DNA of 64,000 nucleotides from Rhabdornis inornatus. Its lineage: Eukaryota > Chordata > Aves > Passeriformes > Rhabdornithidae. Positions within the stretch are counted from its first letter, which is position 1; each line of letters starts with the position of its first letter. The notes under the pieces were generated by a model. The model did not search any database and had not been told where the DNA came from. It worked only from the letters and a program-made list of their open reading frames with translations. The position numbers and the translations under genes were made by a program. Of the stretch, positions 50,165-62,819 are shown piece after piece. The DNA is taken from contig VWZS01002869.1 in the NCBI GenBank assembly GCA_013397075.1, positions 2,074,739 to 2,138,738 of the forward strand, given 5' to 3'.

Positions 50165-50908
50165 TAAGAACATGCTTCATCTTTATTTTTTTCATAAATA
50201 AAAATTATGACAGTGACCAAAGCCTACAGTCTTTCACCCATCCATGAATTAATTTAATTAAAAAGTCATTCTCCAAAAAAAAATAAAGATTTGTCTGGGC
50301 CAAGTCTCAATATGTACTGCCAATTTTCCATTAAGTGGAGTACAATAAATTGTTCCCAATTTGACCCTAAATAAATAGCAACTCCCAGGCAGCAACAGTA
50401 GAACAAAATCAAGAGCCAGGATGAAACAATTGTTGTGCAGGGCTGGCACTGTGCAGTACAGTGCAGCTCTACCCCAACACCTGGACAGATGAAGGGACAA
50501 GCAGTTAAGCTTCTCTCAACTGATACCTCATCCTGGCTTGCATTGTGCAAACCTTATGTTCTGTACTTAACTGAGTAGAAAATAAATTTACTATAAATTT
50601 ACTTCAGAAGTAAACTTGGGGGGGGGGGAACTGTGTAAGGCCATATATTTGCAACCTACATTCCAGGTAGCAAGAGCTCTGAGCACCCTGTGCCCTAAAA
50701 CTGTTCTCTGTTCATCTGAGCCAGCTCAACAGAGATTGCACCATTAGCTGGTACCTGTGGCAGTACCCAGTCAGTATTTTGGCAAGATCAACCCAAAATT
50801 TTAACAGAGGATTGCACTTATCCCTCATTTCTGGTAATCCTGAAAAAAGTTTTCTAAGATGCATTACTTGGTATCAAAGCTTCATACAAAATGGGAATGG
50901 GGTATTGT
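50165..50908 (-). other. PYROXD1: 3' UTR of PYROXD1
   Basis: Sequence downstream of the PYROXD1 stop (minus strand) to a minus-strand AATAAA at 50182-50187. It is AT-rich apart from a G(11) run at 50618-50628 (plus strand). No open frame of note. The gap to the RECQL poly(A) site is about 1 kb. The boundary is inferred from the signal. Confidence 0.6.
50182..50187 (-). terminator. Candidate PYROXD1 polyadenylation signal
   Basis: TTTATT on the plus strand, AATAAA on minus, about 720 nt past the stop codon. A further AATAAA lies just upstream in the transcript, so the exact cleavage site is uncertain. Confidence 0.5.
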
Positions 50909-53900
50909 TCAATCAAAATAATCTTCTAGATCAATATCTGGGTTTAGGAGATCTTCACCATAGGCTGAAAGATCAATTTGATTTAAAATTAAATTTTCAA
51001 AGGTTTCTTCCAAGTCCGTTTCACCAATCAGCACAGCTCCCATCATTCGGCCGTTCTGCATCACCACTTTCACATACTCATGTCCCTTGGTACATCTCAG
51101 CATCAGCTCATGGTCTGAGCCCAAGCCCTGAGCGTTGTACTTTCCCAAAACCACCACCTAGCAGAAGGAAAAGGGAAAGGAGAAAGCTGTCATAAGAACA
51201 TTGCAGTGGCTTTTAGCATTTCTGCTGCTAACAGTTCTCAGCCTCAAAAGTGATGCAAACAGGGAAATATTTGTCCCTAGGGTCCCTCCCCCCACCACTG
51301 GCTTGCAAACACACAATGGATTCAAAAATCTTCCCCTTGAAATATCATAGACATTAGTATGAATGGAGAAAATATAAGCTGGAGTTAACTACTATATTAA
51401 TAACCCTGTTTTCTCAATATTAAAGCATCTGCCCAGTGTCAGCAAGTGAATATAAGCAAGCAGTACATGTTACTCAGTGGTTTACAACTATCAGACTGTA
51501 CTGACCTTATAATTGAAAAATTTTGTAATGTGAGCAAATAGTTCAAAGCTGAAATCCATATCAATAGATTCTCCTAAAGCATCTGCTGCCATGCACTTTG
51601 CTGCATACCATCCCATCTGCCGAGCTTGGGTCCACAGCCTCATCTGCGAGAGAAAATTGGAAAGATTTAAGTCACAAGACCATCACTGTGCCATGACCAC
51701 ACTCACTGCAGTGAGTACTTGATGCATACTTTGTGTTTTTAATACTCAGAAGGGCTGGCCAGCTCAGTTTCCAGCCACCTCCATAAAACTTAGTCATCAA
51801 CCACTCACTTGCTTAACCTTTCACTCCCTGGTGTGTGCACTGGTGTGTAATTCCCTGTGGATCACACACATGTGAGGATGTACCTGGTGCCACACGGGGC
51901 TTGGCTCCCACGCTGCTGTGCAGATATCTCCAGCTGCATACACATCTGGCAGCGACGTGTGCATGTGCTTGTCCACCTTCAGTCCTCCATCTTCACCCAC
52001 AGCAAACTGAAGGGTTTGCACACATCAGCAACGGAACAAGTCAAGTCATTCAACTCCATCAGCAACGGAACAAGTCAAGTCATTCAACTCCCTCCACCTT
52101 AAGCAATCAGCTGTTACTTCACTATTTACCATGAGACTATCTTGAGTGGCAAGACTTCCATGGAAGGTACAAAGCATCACTGTTATAATTATTTCTAAAG
52201 AACAGCACAAGTTTTTAAAGCACTATTACTGATACCTAGGCAGGGAAGTCAAATTCCAAATCACACTGTGTGTTACAGGGACACCCAGTCTTAAGAGATG
52301 ACTTCATATTTTTGCCAAGGCAAGAAAATACCATTGCAAAAACTTAGTTCCTGATCTAAGCTTGTAGTATAGGCCTGGAAATATCTCATGGCTCAACATC
52401 TTATCAATGTTTTCAGCATTTTCTTCTTTAACCAGAGCACAGCCTTTTACTTCCTAATCAGATGGCACCCCTTAACCCAAAATGCCCCAATGTCATGGTT
52501 TTGTCTGGGATCATTTTTAGAAGTCACTTGTATGGGGCTATTTGTTGGATTTGTGATGAAAAACAGTGTTAATAACCCAGTGATGTTTCAGTTGTTGCTG
52601 AGCAGACACTGAACACAGAAACAAAATTATCTCAAAATTCACATGGCAGTTATGAACTCTGGAATCACCATCCACATTTGGACGCTGACTCAGGGTGACT
52701 TCCCTCAATGAACACAAGCACCCTGATGACCCAGTGTCCCAGATGAAAAGTATTGGAAATAGTTGCTTCCTTTCCAGGAGCAAATATCAAGATTAATACA
52801 GTAAGAATATGGTATAGAACTAACATGGAAATTACTCTACATTTTTGCCACATTAGCCAATTATACAGATGCTTTTCTCTCTTTGCATAGGCTTAATACT
52901 GCATATATACTGTATATATATATCTGGGGAAGAACATAATAAACCAAGACCACAAATCACATACACTTGTATCATGTTGGATATCTCAGTATCAACATAA
53001 CCTGCCTTATTTTGAGATGGTGCACAATATTTAAATCTTTAGCAATCCATGTTCCATGTCAGAACAGAAGCATAAAACAGCTGAAAAAGTTTCTTTCACC
53101 TTTCTTGAAAAGCTCCAGAAGAAATCAGTATACTTACGTTATTGCCATCAAGAAATGGTTCAACATTGGGCACAACTCCAGTTGCACTGACAATGAAATT
53201 GCATCCATAAATTTTTCCATTAGTTAATTCCACATATACAGGCCACAGCACTGAAAAAGGGGAAAATTTTGCCCCAAGAATGTAACCAACGGAAGTTATT
53301 TAATTAATTACATCATATGATAAGATATGAAAGAAAAAACCTTTGAGGTAACTAAATAGGTAAAGAAAGATTAAAATTACAAATAAAAAGGAAAAAATTA
53401 TCAGAGATTACCTCTAACTTTTCTTACCATCACTCAGAAGTAGAGAAAAAAATTATTTTGGATCTCAGCTTCAACTCCTACTAACTTTCTTCAGAATTTT
53501 CCTAAATTAAAGCCCTCATTTCTAAGAGGGTAAATACTGTGTCCTGTGGGATGTTCTCTCAAGTATGCAACTGCCAAATATTCTTTTATGTAGAAATTTA
53601 CAGAGGCACAGAAGTACCTCAAAAGCAAAAAGAACGGCACAGATTGGACTTACTCTGAAAGTAACTGATTATTAAAATAGTATTTTAAATATTCATTTTA
53701 ATTATGTGGAAATTATAGGCTTAGTTATTCATAAAGGAAGAGTGTATTTTCCTCTACTTTGAAGGTTTACTTCAGTTTTGATGCAAAATTTGGTGGTGGT
53801 TTTTTTTTTCTCCTGTTTTAACTTCACTATTAAAATATTACTTTAATGGATTGTTTTAAGGATGGAATATTCTGCATACAGGATTTTGGTGACTTTGTGG

Positions 53901-56900
53901 AAAAGAGGATCTGACCCATAAGATTTTGTAATTTAATTGTAGCCCATAAATTTGATTACTGTGAACTGCTAGACCTAAATTTATAGAGATAAAAGATATA
54001 TTTTTCAAATCTGTATTTGCTTTAAAAAACCAAACAAGATCAAACATGACCTAGTACAGATTTATCTTCAATGTCTTACCAGCACTGGCACTCACCCTCA
54101 TCTGCTTCTACATTTTTCTCTCCTTTAGGAAAAGTCACGGAAGCCCGCTGCAGTTGGATAAATTCTTGCTGTAAGTATATTTTCTTTACTTCACACAGTA
54201 TTTCAATATGTACTTTATGAGAAAACTAAAGAAAAATTGAAATTATAAACATAATAATTAGTGATGACAATATTGATAATAGCAAGGATATATACACCTG
54301 ATTCACCTAATTGATATTACTAAACTGGAAAACCCCCACCATATATCCCAGCCCATTAACTGGATTCCCACACTTTCCTCTTTTTGGCACAGATCTAACC
54401 ATAGCCAATGGCAATTTAGCTGCTTTTTCAGCAAGTGTCTGATGTTCCTTGGAAGTTCGTAACTATTAGATTTTTCTGGCATGCCAGAAAACATATTCAG
54501 GTTACCCTAAGCTTACAGGAAGAGAGTTCAAACCTTATCAGAACAGAATAAAGTAAACTCATCTTTTCTGTCTTTTCAGGATTGCAAATCCTTTGTTTTT
54601 CTATCATTAATTAAATTTTGGTAACAATAATAAGTTTATGTGCTAAACACTGTAAGAAAAAATATTCTGTACATCAGTCCACATTTCAACCATATTCTGA
54701 GCTCAAGCCAGAAGTTGGAAAGTTACCTATTTCTCTAAACTGTTTTATGAATTTGGGCCTTGTTTTATCCTCTACTACACAAATACAGTTCCACAGCCTT
54801 CAACAGCCAAACCACCACTGATTAAGATGGTAAATATCCTAAACATCCTTTAGCTGGTCTATGAATGATCACCCTTGAGAGGTCATTTTCAAAATGCAAA
54901 ACAGATGCAAATACCTAACAGCTATGGAATTCATAAATGAAAAAAAAAATTAAATGTGAGGATTTTTGCTTTTTTGCAAACATGGAACTTTTCACTGTGC
55001 TCATACCCACAACACTCAAATAAATATGACAGCAAGGTTATACCCATACCTCCTTAGTCCCTTTAAGGTGTAAGCCCTCATGCCAGTCAGGACCTAAGGC
55101 ACTGCCCGGCTTGTCAGATGCTCCTGTAGGTCTTCCTTTTCCCTCACTTCCTGAAAGAAAGAGATGGAGTATATCAGATTCAGTATGCATACTGCCTTGT
55201 CCTCAGAATTCAGAACAAGGATTCTCAATTAATAGAAAAATACCATCTGTCTGCCAAAGGGTAAGAGGAAAGTGTAATTTATTCTTCCTCCCTGATATTG
55301 AGAATCATGCTCTTTTTGTTATGATTTTGGTGATACATATGTTTGTGTGATGTCTGCTCATGCAGTCCTAGTTAATTGTTGTTTCTGAGACAGTTTCACT
55401 CCACCTGTAATAATGTTCTGTGCAGTTTCATCTGCTCCTCCAATATCTTTCTACATGACAGGTCCTTGCTATATAATGGTGACATAGTTCACATCAAAAC
55501 ATTACAGAAAACAGAACAAGTTCTTCAGCAGAAGGAATACAGGGAATTAATATAAATTTGGCACAAAGGTAAGCACTTTTTTACAGTTTGCAAGAAACTG
55601 TATTATATTACATCTACATAAATTCAGATGGGTTTTAAGTTGCTTTTTTACTCTCAGTTTTTGAAGAAGGAAATGTCATTAATGATAACAGTAAGCCTTA
55701 TTCCAAGCTGCTCAATTGACTGATTTTAAAACTATCTTTAAAAAGAAATGCTGCTGCTGCAGTGTCAGGAAACTAAACCCCATACCTTCCAGTGTGTACT
55801 TGGTTCTTTTACATTCAATTGGAGTCTCTCGGCTTTCAGCAGCGAGCTTTGGAAGGAGAAATTCAGCTGCTCCTGCATCAAAGAAAGTGTTCCCAATGGC
55901 TTTGTCTTTGATTGCCCAGATTACTTCACAGCCTTGAATTTCATACCTGTGGACATTTAAACAAGGGATAAAGTGACAGACTGCCTGAAAAGGATCTGAC
56001 TGTTAGCAATACAAGCAGAAGTGTGTCAAATTTCCTTCCAGAAGCCAGAACTAGAGGATCCAAGACTTTCCAACCTATCAAATCCACTTCTAAATATTTA
56101 CATAAGGTACCCATTAAAAAAATATCTCTTCAAGTTGACAAGTGGTACTTTCTCACCAACACAACCTCAACTGAACTAGGATAGGGGGTGGGGGGGCAGA
56201 TCAAATTATAATACTAATAATTTGTATTTCCTGCTCCCCATGATGAAAAAGAAGTGCATTTCTACCAGACTCTCACTGTTAAAAACTAGCATTTGGGTCT
56301 TGTTTGCACTAGGTGGAACATGAACTTTATATTCTTAATACCTATGTGTCAAAGCTTCTTCTGGAGCTTTCCTAATTTTATGCATCAGTAAGATCCACTA
56401 TGTTGCAAAAAAAACCCCTCTAATCAGTTTTGCTACTAAATGCTCTAAGAGACACAATTTTGTAAGTCAATCTTATCCCAAACTCATATACACTAGATTT
56501 AGCATTGCATTGTTAAAGATTTTATTTGATTATGTATTTTTTGTTCACTTACACTAATTCAAGGGCAATCCCACCATTTCCTACCACCACTATTCTCTCA
56601 GCTTGAGCCAAATTCTTCTGAAAAGCCTGCATTAAGAAAGGAAAAATGTCAATTAGAATTTAGAGCATGTTCCTTCACACTGATCAACTACATCCTTTTC
56701 AGTATCTTAGTTTTGATTTTTTCAGACTATTGATATACACATAGCTAGGCTGAGACTTGTAACAGAAGCTGTTGTTTTAACAAACAACAATTTCAGTTTC
56801 ACTTCAGATTATTTGAAAATATAACACCTTTTTTTATCCTCAAGGTCCAGCTTCATTTGATGAATGGCAGTTCCATGTTATGGAGAAGCAGTGCTCACCC

Positions 56901-59900
56901 TGCCTCCTCTAATTTTGAAGACCTACAGCAGTAAAACTTCACCTTTGCCTTCCAAGCTTAATTTTTAGTCCATTAAGTCATTTCTCAGATGAAAACTTTT
57001 CCACATCTTTGACTATATCTTAACTCTTTTCTGTACAAAGAGGAGAAGCTACAGTAGAACTAAAAGAGAATAAAAAATAATTCCTTCAGTAGCTTTCCAC
57101 TGTACAAAGCAGCCCTTTGTACCAGGTACCACACACACCTTCCCAGGGAAATTTCTACTGGTGCCTACTTCCTGTTTATATTTTCCAATTGGATTCTGTC
57201 TGGACGGTGAAAAAATATTGTTTATTCCACATTATCATGTTAGAAATAATGCATATGAGCTATCTATAAACTTAACAAATATAGTGGCTAATTAATTTAG
57301 TGGCATTATAAGGCTCTTTTTATGCTAGTGAAAATGTTCCTATTTAAGAATACACAATAACAATAACAAACATTATTTTCTGTTTCTCCATTTCACTCCA
57401 CAATAATTCTGTTATTCTGCACCAGATGCAGGAATATATTACATATTTTTAGGTCCAAAACACATTTACCTGTGCACTGTCAGTATCCCGGATTCCTAAT
57501 ACATATGGGTTCCCTTCAACAATTAATTTTGGTTTGGCTCCAGCACACAGGCAGAGTTTTTCATATATGTATTCTTTCCCATCTTCAGTGTAAATTTTCT
57601 GTTAACAATGAAGAGAAAAGAAAAATCAATTCATCTAAGAGAATTCATCTAAATCAAGACATCTAAGAGAACATCAACTTTCTCTTTTCTTAATGTCACA
57701 GTAATTTGCAGATATTAAAAGCTGTAAGGGGCTTCTCAAGGAATAAGCCTTCACACTCTCACCGACTGTGTGCCATTTATTCCCATCACACTCACCACAA
57801 ATATGTGACCAATAAAATGGGAAGGGTACACAGTGCACTTGAAGCAAGATCAAGTTTACCACTTGGTGGCACTTTGTACTCACTGGCTGTGCCAAAGGAG
57901 TTCTGTGTTTTCTGTGTGACAAATGTCCCTCAGGCCCCAGGAATAGACTATGCACTATTATACATTAGCAATTGAGAATCTCATTAAAAACATTTCAATA
58001 GCAGTAGCTCTGAATTAACCAGGAACAGGATATAACACAGTTTAGAAAGACTGCAAATCTGTTCTTTGCTGAAGAAAAAATGGAGGCACTAAACAAGCTA
58101 TGTCATTCTGAGAAATAAGACCTTAAATTCTAACATTTTATGACATTTTTTGTTGTTCTGCAAACTAGAAACTACATAGTTTAAAATTATTTTGGGCAAA
58201 AGATCCTCCAAATCCACATACAATAATTATTTGTGTCCACCAAGACCTACATTAAAACACTATCCTAGTAACAATGTAAGAAAACCGCTGGATTCAGAAT
58301 GTTAGCAGAATCTACCTGAAATTACATCTCCAAAACTTAAAAGTGAGCCAAACCAGTTTTGGCTGTGAATGTGAGTTCCTGATACATGCTGAAGTGAAAA
58401 ATAACATGTTGACACAGAGCTAACAAGGGTGTGTACATGCTGTCCATTGCTCGTATTTGCAACGTGTTTCCTGCTAAACAGAAAGAAGAAAATGAGGAAA
58501 TGTTGGTTCTTTCAATATTTATTTTGTCCTCTGTATATATTTCTACTTGAAAAACAGTGTTAAGAAGCAAGTGAAATTAGAATTAGAAAGTATTTTCTTG
58601 TAGTTTTGGTAACTTATCAATTCAATAACCAAAATGTTCTTGAACAAAATTTCTCACACAAAACATTCAGCTACTTCTTAAATTATTTTTATATACGTAA
58701 CTTGAAAAACCAAATAAAAAAGAAAACCTTAGCTTACATGTTCATCACTTTTCAACTGTTTTACTCCAGACTGTATAACTCTAATATTGGGATATCGTTT
58801 TTCTAATAGGGAACTTTGTTGCTCTTCGACATCAAATTCCTCGAGTGTTTTGGAGACCTGTAGGAGAAAGAGAGATATTTTAAAATATGGATCATTTATC
58901 CATCTCTTTTTCTAAAGTTTTTGACAGAAGGTGCTGTGTTCATTTCCAGTTAAAAAGTCACAACATAAAGCCCATGTTGTCTGAAAATGTGTTATCACAT
59001 AACTGTGAGAAGTTCCTTTTTCAATACAGAATTTTTTCATGCCTGTTCCTGGTTAAAGAGTCAAAGTACTACATTTTAATCCTAAAGATAGAGATTAACC
59101 AAAAATGGAGAACCCTGACAGTTGCTCTAACTGCTACAATGTTTTATTCCATAAAGAAGTCTATTATCAGAGTTGTTAACACCACTTTTTAATTTATGTG
59201 ACGTAGTGTTAAAATCCTGTTTTTCTCTTTTTTCTAACTTTGATAAAATAACTCATCTAGAGCCACTATCTAATACTTCAGAGACCTTGGGGAATATGGA
59301 CAACAGAAAACAAACACAAACAGAATAAAAATCCCAAAGAGGCAAACCAGAATTTGAAAAACATTCAAATAAGTGGTGACAATTTTGTGTTTTTTCCAAA
59401 AGAGAGTGGCTGCATGGAAACCTCCAGGCCTGCTACTTTACTGAATATTCAGAATTTGGAACACAGCTAGGAACCAAAAGCTACACCATGCTTGCAATTC
59501 AGAGAGGAATTAAGATGCTCATGTCCAAAGCTTAGATGCTGCTGCCTTCCAGTAGTACTTAGCTATTCCCTTATTTTTCAGATATGTAAATTTCTGATGA
59601 TGTGAATTACAGACTTTACATCTCTGCACTGTGCAAATGTCTTTACTGGACACTCACGGCACTGTTGTCAGCACTTTCAGAAAGCATTCTTAGTTGGGTG
59701 TTACTCCAACAGTCTCACAGAGGGCTCTCACACTCAGCTTAATGATCCTACTAGCCACAAATCAGAATTCATGCATGGATTTGATTTTCTTGTTCAAACC
59801 AGCAGGAAAGATGTCACTGAATCAGCAGCTGCTGGAGTAGATAAAGCTCAAAGCAATTCCCCAGAAGGCTATCCCTTCTTTTGCTACTTGTCAGAAGGCT

Positions 59901-61887
59901 GTTTCTACCCCAAATTCAAACATAAGCAAGACTATGATACCATTTCAGTGCTTAAAAGAGGTCACTCACTAATAAAGCAGTGAAATAAAGCTTCAGTAAC
60001 CCTCAACACACTTCAGCCATGTAAGTACCTGGTTTAACCTTTGCTTGAATGGTGTGAATATGTTCACCAATTACTAACCATTATAAAATAGCTCGTCAGT
60101 CTTACTAACACCACTATAAAATAGCTCATCAATCCTTCTAACACCACTGCAATCACACTAATATGAAAACAAGCTCCAAGTCATGAGCATTTTCACTACT
60201 GGGTTCTAAATTATCTGCACATATAAACTTTGAACATCTTACTGAACTCTTACTGTAAGAAAAATTAACTCTTTCTTACCTGCTTGAAATTAGTTACAGC
60301 TTTTATAACTGGGGAAGCTGTCATTAAAAAAATGTCTTCTGATGGGAATTCTGCAGCCAGCTTGTAAAGAAACAGAAACCATGATGAGAGTCATCATCAG
60401 ACTTTAACACAATAAAACTACTGGTGAAAAGCAGTATGTCTTAATATACTACTTTGATTTTGTAGAATCTTACTGAATAAACACTACTTCAGGATAACAG
60501 AAGGATAAGGACTGAAGAGAATTTGGAGACACAACATTTATTTCAATCACACATAAATATACCTTCAAGAACTGGAGCCATAGCGTACACAATATTCCAA
60601 AAGCCATCTGATGGATCAGACTATGATCATGTGATTTCTGGAGACACCTAATTGGTGGATACACTTTTTTTTTACTGCATAGCATGACAAAGTGTTTACA
60701 GGTTTCATTTTCATAGAGGAAATGCTGATATCTCAGGATATTTTACACCCTATTTAGTAAACTGATCATCTTCAGGATGCTATTAAGTAATGCAAGACTT
60801 ACAAAGCCCCAAGCTAAATGGAAGAACTCCCATTTTTAATGTGCATTTCTCAGCAAAGTTACAGGTAGACCAAGGCAAGTGGTGTTGCTGGGCAGAAGAA
60901 ATGCCAACCAGAGGGACCCTGATATCACCAGAGAACACATGCATCCAAAACACAGTCTACATGCTGTTCTGCAGCCCTAAGTAAAATATTCCTCATCAAA
61001 CTAATACCGACATAATTTAATTCTACAGGTACAAAATTACCTCGTTACTGCTACTTTAAAACCATGAAAAACCTTGAGACCAAGCAACAGATTATTTTCA
61101 GAGCTTGGGCTCACAAGAGAGCTGGATGAGGTATACAGCTCTAAAACATGGAGCCTGTAAAAACTGAGCTGTATTAATAAGGAGGACATCACAGCAGCCT
61201 TCAGCTCGGCTGCAGCACAGTCCTTTATGGAATAATTACTGCAGGGATCCTGAAGTCACTGACCTCTGGACCAGGGCACAAAGTACCAGTTTTCTGCAGT
61301 TATGAAGTTGCAACTCTCCTTTTATGAAGCGTTGGTAAAGGGCTTCAAAATAACCTTAACAAGTTTGAACCTCTTGAAACGTAATTCTACACAGATAAGT
61401 ATCGTTATATCACAATATATACGCAGCCTGGGGCTGTGGTTTGTGTTTTCTCAAGCGAGACAAAATATTTTTAAGAAATGGGGATTAAAGGTGGTGTAGT
61501 ACAGGGTATGGAACTACTGTACACACGCGAATATTTATGCAATTGCTATGTAGATCTGTTTCTATAGCTGTGCACAAGCTGGCCCTGAAGGGCTTTATGC
61601 CTCTAAGTAAGCGCGGGCAGCGGGGCGGTGCCACCAGCCCGCAGCCGCTCCATGGGCGGCACAGGGCCAAGGGCCCCGGCAGCCGGAGGCTCTGCCATGG
61701 GCTCCCTGCAGACAATTCCCGGCTGGTGCCGAGCGCGGGACGGGCGGGAAGCGGGGGAAAGGCCCCGTGCGCAGGCGGGCGGCGCGGCACGGCACGGCCC
61801 CGTTACCTTCTCGGCGCAGGTGACCCCCGCGATGCCGCCGCCCACCACCGCAAAGCGGCCCCGCGCAGCGCCGCGCGCCCCCGCCAT
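50909..61887 (-). CDS. PYROXD1: PYROXD1, FAD-dependent pyridine nucleotide-disulphide oxidoreductase domain protein (12 exons, 499 aa)
   Basis: Nuclear-cytoplasmic flavoprotein that binds FAD and NAD(P)H. In mammals it protects the tRNA ligase complex from oxidation, and its loss causes myopathy (published knowledge). Exons in transcript order: 61807-61887, 60280-60360, 58738-58857, 57470-57598, 56553-56626, 55786-55946, 55050-55150, 54096-54225, 53138-53250, 51884-52006, 51506-51643, 50909-51157. All are GT-AG and in phase (1500 nt including stop); human has 500 aa. Visible motifs: FAD Rossmann VVGGGIAG (residues 14-21); NAD(P) Rossmann VVVGNGGIALEL (150-161); second FAD motif DVYAAGDI (351-358); acidic C-terminus ending DLEDYFD. 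The redox CXXXXC pair of classical disulphide reductases is not seen, as in other PYROXD1 proteins. Start: ATG at 61887 in a CpG island, ten residues before the Rossmann strand. The exon 7-8 linker (about 215-255) is the most divergent part. Confidence 0.97.
52023..52090. repeat. Perfect 34-bp tandem duplication beside PYROXD1 exon 10
   Basis: Two identical 34-bp copies, 52023-52056 and 52057-52090, each starting CATCAGCAACGGAACAAGTC. The nearer copy begins 17 bp from the exon edge at 52006, on the acceptor side of the minus-strand gene. Each copy carries a CTGAT word (minus strand), a fair branch-point match. Confidence 0.95.
52491..52618 (+). mobile_element. Truncated avian endogenous retroviral LTR fragment
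   Basis: Begins TGTCATGGTTTTGTCTGGGA and continues through GATTTGTGATGAAAAACAGTG to GTTGCTGAGCAGACACTGAAC, a phrase order I recall from the 5' part of common bird ERV LTRs. The sequence past 52618 is not recognised, so the copy is cut. It lies in PYROXD1 intron 9, antisense to the gene. Confidence 0.65.
52898..52922 (+). repeat. Short (TA)n-rich tract in PYROXD1 intron 9
   Basis: CATATATACTGTATATATATAT, a small AT dinucleotide repeat. Confidence 0.7.
60071..60147. repeat. Imperfect tandem repeat of about 31-34 bp in PYROXD1 intron 2
   Basis: Units start at 60071 and 60102, with a partial third from 60136. All share TTACTAAC and then ATAAAATAGCTC-like words. Copies differ by a few bases and a 3-bp insertion. 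Confidence 0.85.
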
Positions 61888-62000
61888 CGCTCTGAGCACT
61901 TCCGCTGCGGCCGCTCCACCCACGGCGAGCAGTAGTGCCCAAACTTCCTCTGCTCCCGTGGGGCCGCGCTGGGTATGAGTCATCCGCAAGCACCCGCCCC
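61620..62000 (-). promoter_or_regulatory. CpG island and promoter region of PYROXD1
   Basis: A dense CpG block covers PYROXD1 coding exon 1 (61807-61887) and the start of intron 1, flanked by AT-rich DNA. There is no TATA box near the start. The transcription start is expected just right of 61887, probably between 61890 and 61990. An in-frame ATG further upstream (about 62070) has no protein support. Confidence 0.7.
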
Positions 62001-62082
62001 GAAACGGCTCTTCCCCGCCGATGTAGTATTTAGGTAACGTGTGTGTAGTATCTGCTGTACACCTCTGCACAAAAGAAGGGGA

Positions 62083-62292
62083 TCAAACCCCGTCTTGTGC
62101 ACCCATTATGGGATCGAGCCGCCATCCAGTCCGAGGTTCCGCATTCCTTATTCCGGCTAAATCCGGTCCAGGTTTTCCCCTATTCCGTGCTCTGGGAAGA
62201 GGTATACAAAAGAAGGCATCCTTCAAATCTATGGGCAAAGCCAGTCCGGGGTTTCCCTGATGCCGTACCCCGGGCCTGATCCTGACAAACAT
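62083..62292 (-). pseudogene. Retroviral pol remnant (reverse-transcriptase motif)
   Basis: A 69-codon minus-strand frame carries LKDAFFCIPL, the conserved motif of retroviral reverse transcriptases around the first catalytic aspartate region. Nothing on either side continues the RT fold, and no YXDD motif, protease, integrase or LTR is seen nearby. It is an isolated scrap of an old endogenous retrovirus, not a working gene. The residues around the motif do not look like RT, and the DNA contains several repeated GGAATA/GGACTGGA words, suggesting rearrangement. It sits about 200 bp upstream of the PYROXD1 CpG island. Confidence 0.6.
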
Positions 62293-62454
62293 TATAGCAG
62301 TGACTACTGTTTCTATTTTTCTTCATACTTTTCCGTATTAGCCAACTTCAATATGAAATCAGCAAGGTTTGCTCAGCTTTTTGAATAAGGGTCAGAGTGG
62401 GGTTTAGTGAAATTCCTGTGTAAATCAGTGTATGGGGCGTGTCTAAATCAATGA

Positions 62455-62610
62455 CCAGGTGTGATCGGGGAGGGTGAGGAGGGCTGGGGCAGCCCCAGGT
62501 GTGGTCAGTGAGGATGAGGAGGGCTGGGGCAGCCCCAGGTGTGGTCAGTGAGGATGAGGAGGGCTGGGGCAGTCCCAGGTGTGGTCAGTGAGGGTGAGGA
62601 GGGGCAGGCC
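62455..62610. repeat. 40-bp tandem repeat, about 3.9 copies
   Basis: Copies start at 62455, 62495, 62535 and 62575. Each begins CCAGGTGTG and contains TGAGGAGGGCTGGGGCAGCC. They differ by single bases; the fourth is partial. G-rich on the plus strand. Confidence 0.95.
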
Positions 62611-62819
62611 CTGCTAAGGGCTGATTTCAGGGGGTTTTCTGTACCTGCTGGAGTGGGTGATCTCTGGGGATCTCTCGAAGAACAATAGTGACAGGATTTG
62701 CAGGGACAGGGGGAACACCTGGATGCTCCTGGAGCACTGCTCAGGATGTGTGAAGGGACAAGCTCTAAGCCTTCCAAGTGCCCTTGGTCCCATCCTAGTC
62801 CCTCCCTAGAGCATCCCAG

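Noticed and set aside
61603..62070. Upstream in-frame start extending PYROXD1 to 155 codons in exon 1
   Set aside because: The extension is not similar to PYROXD1 N-termini and lies in the presumed promoter/5' UTR. The ATG at 61887 gives the expected length.
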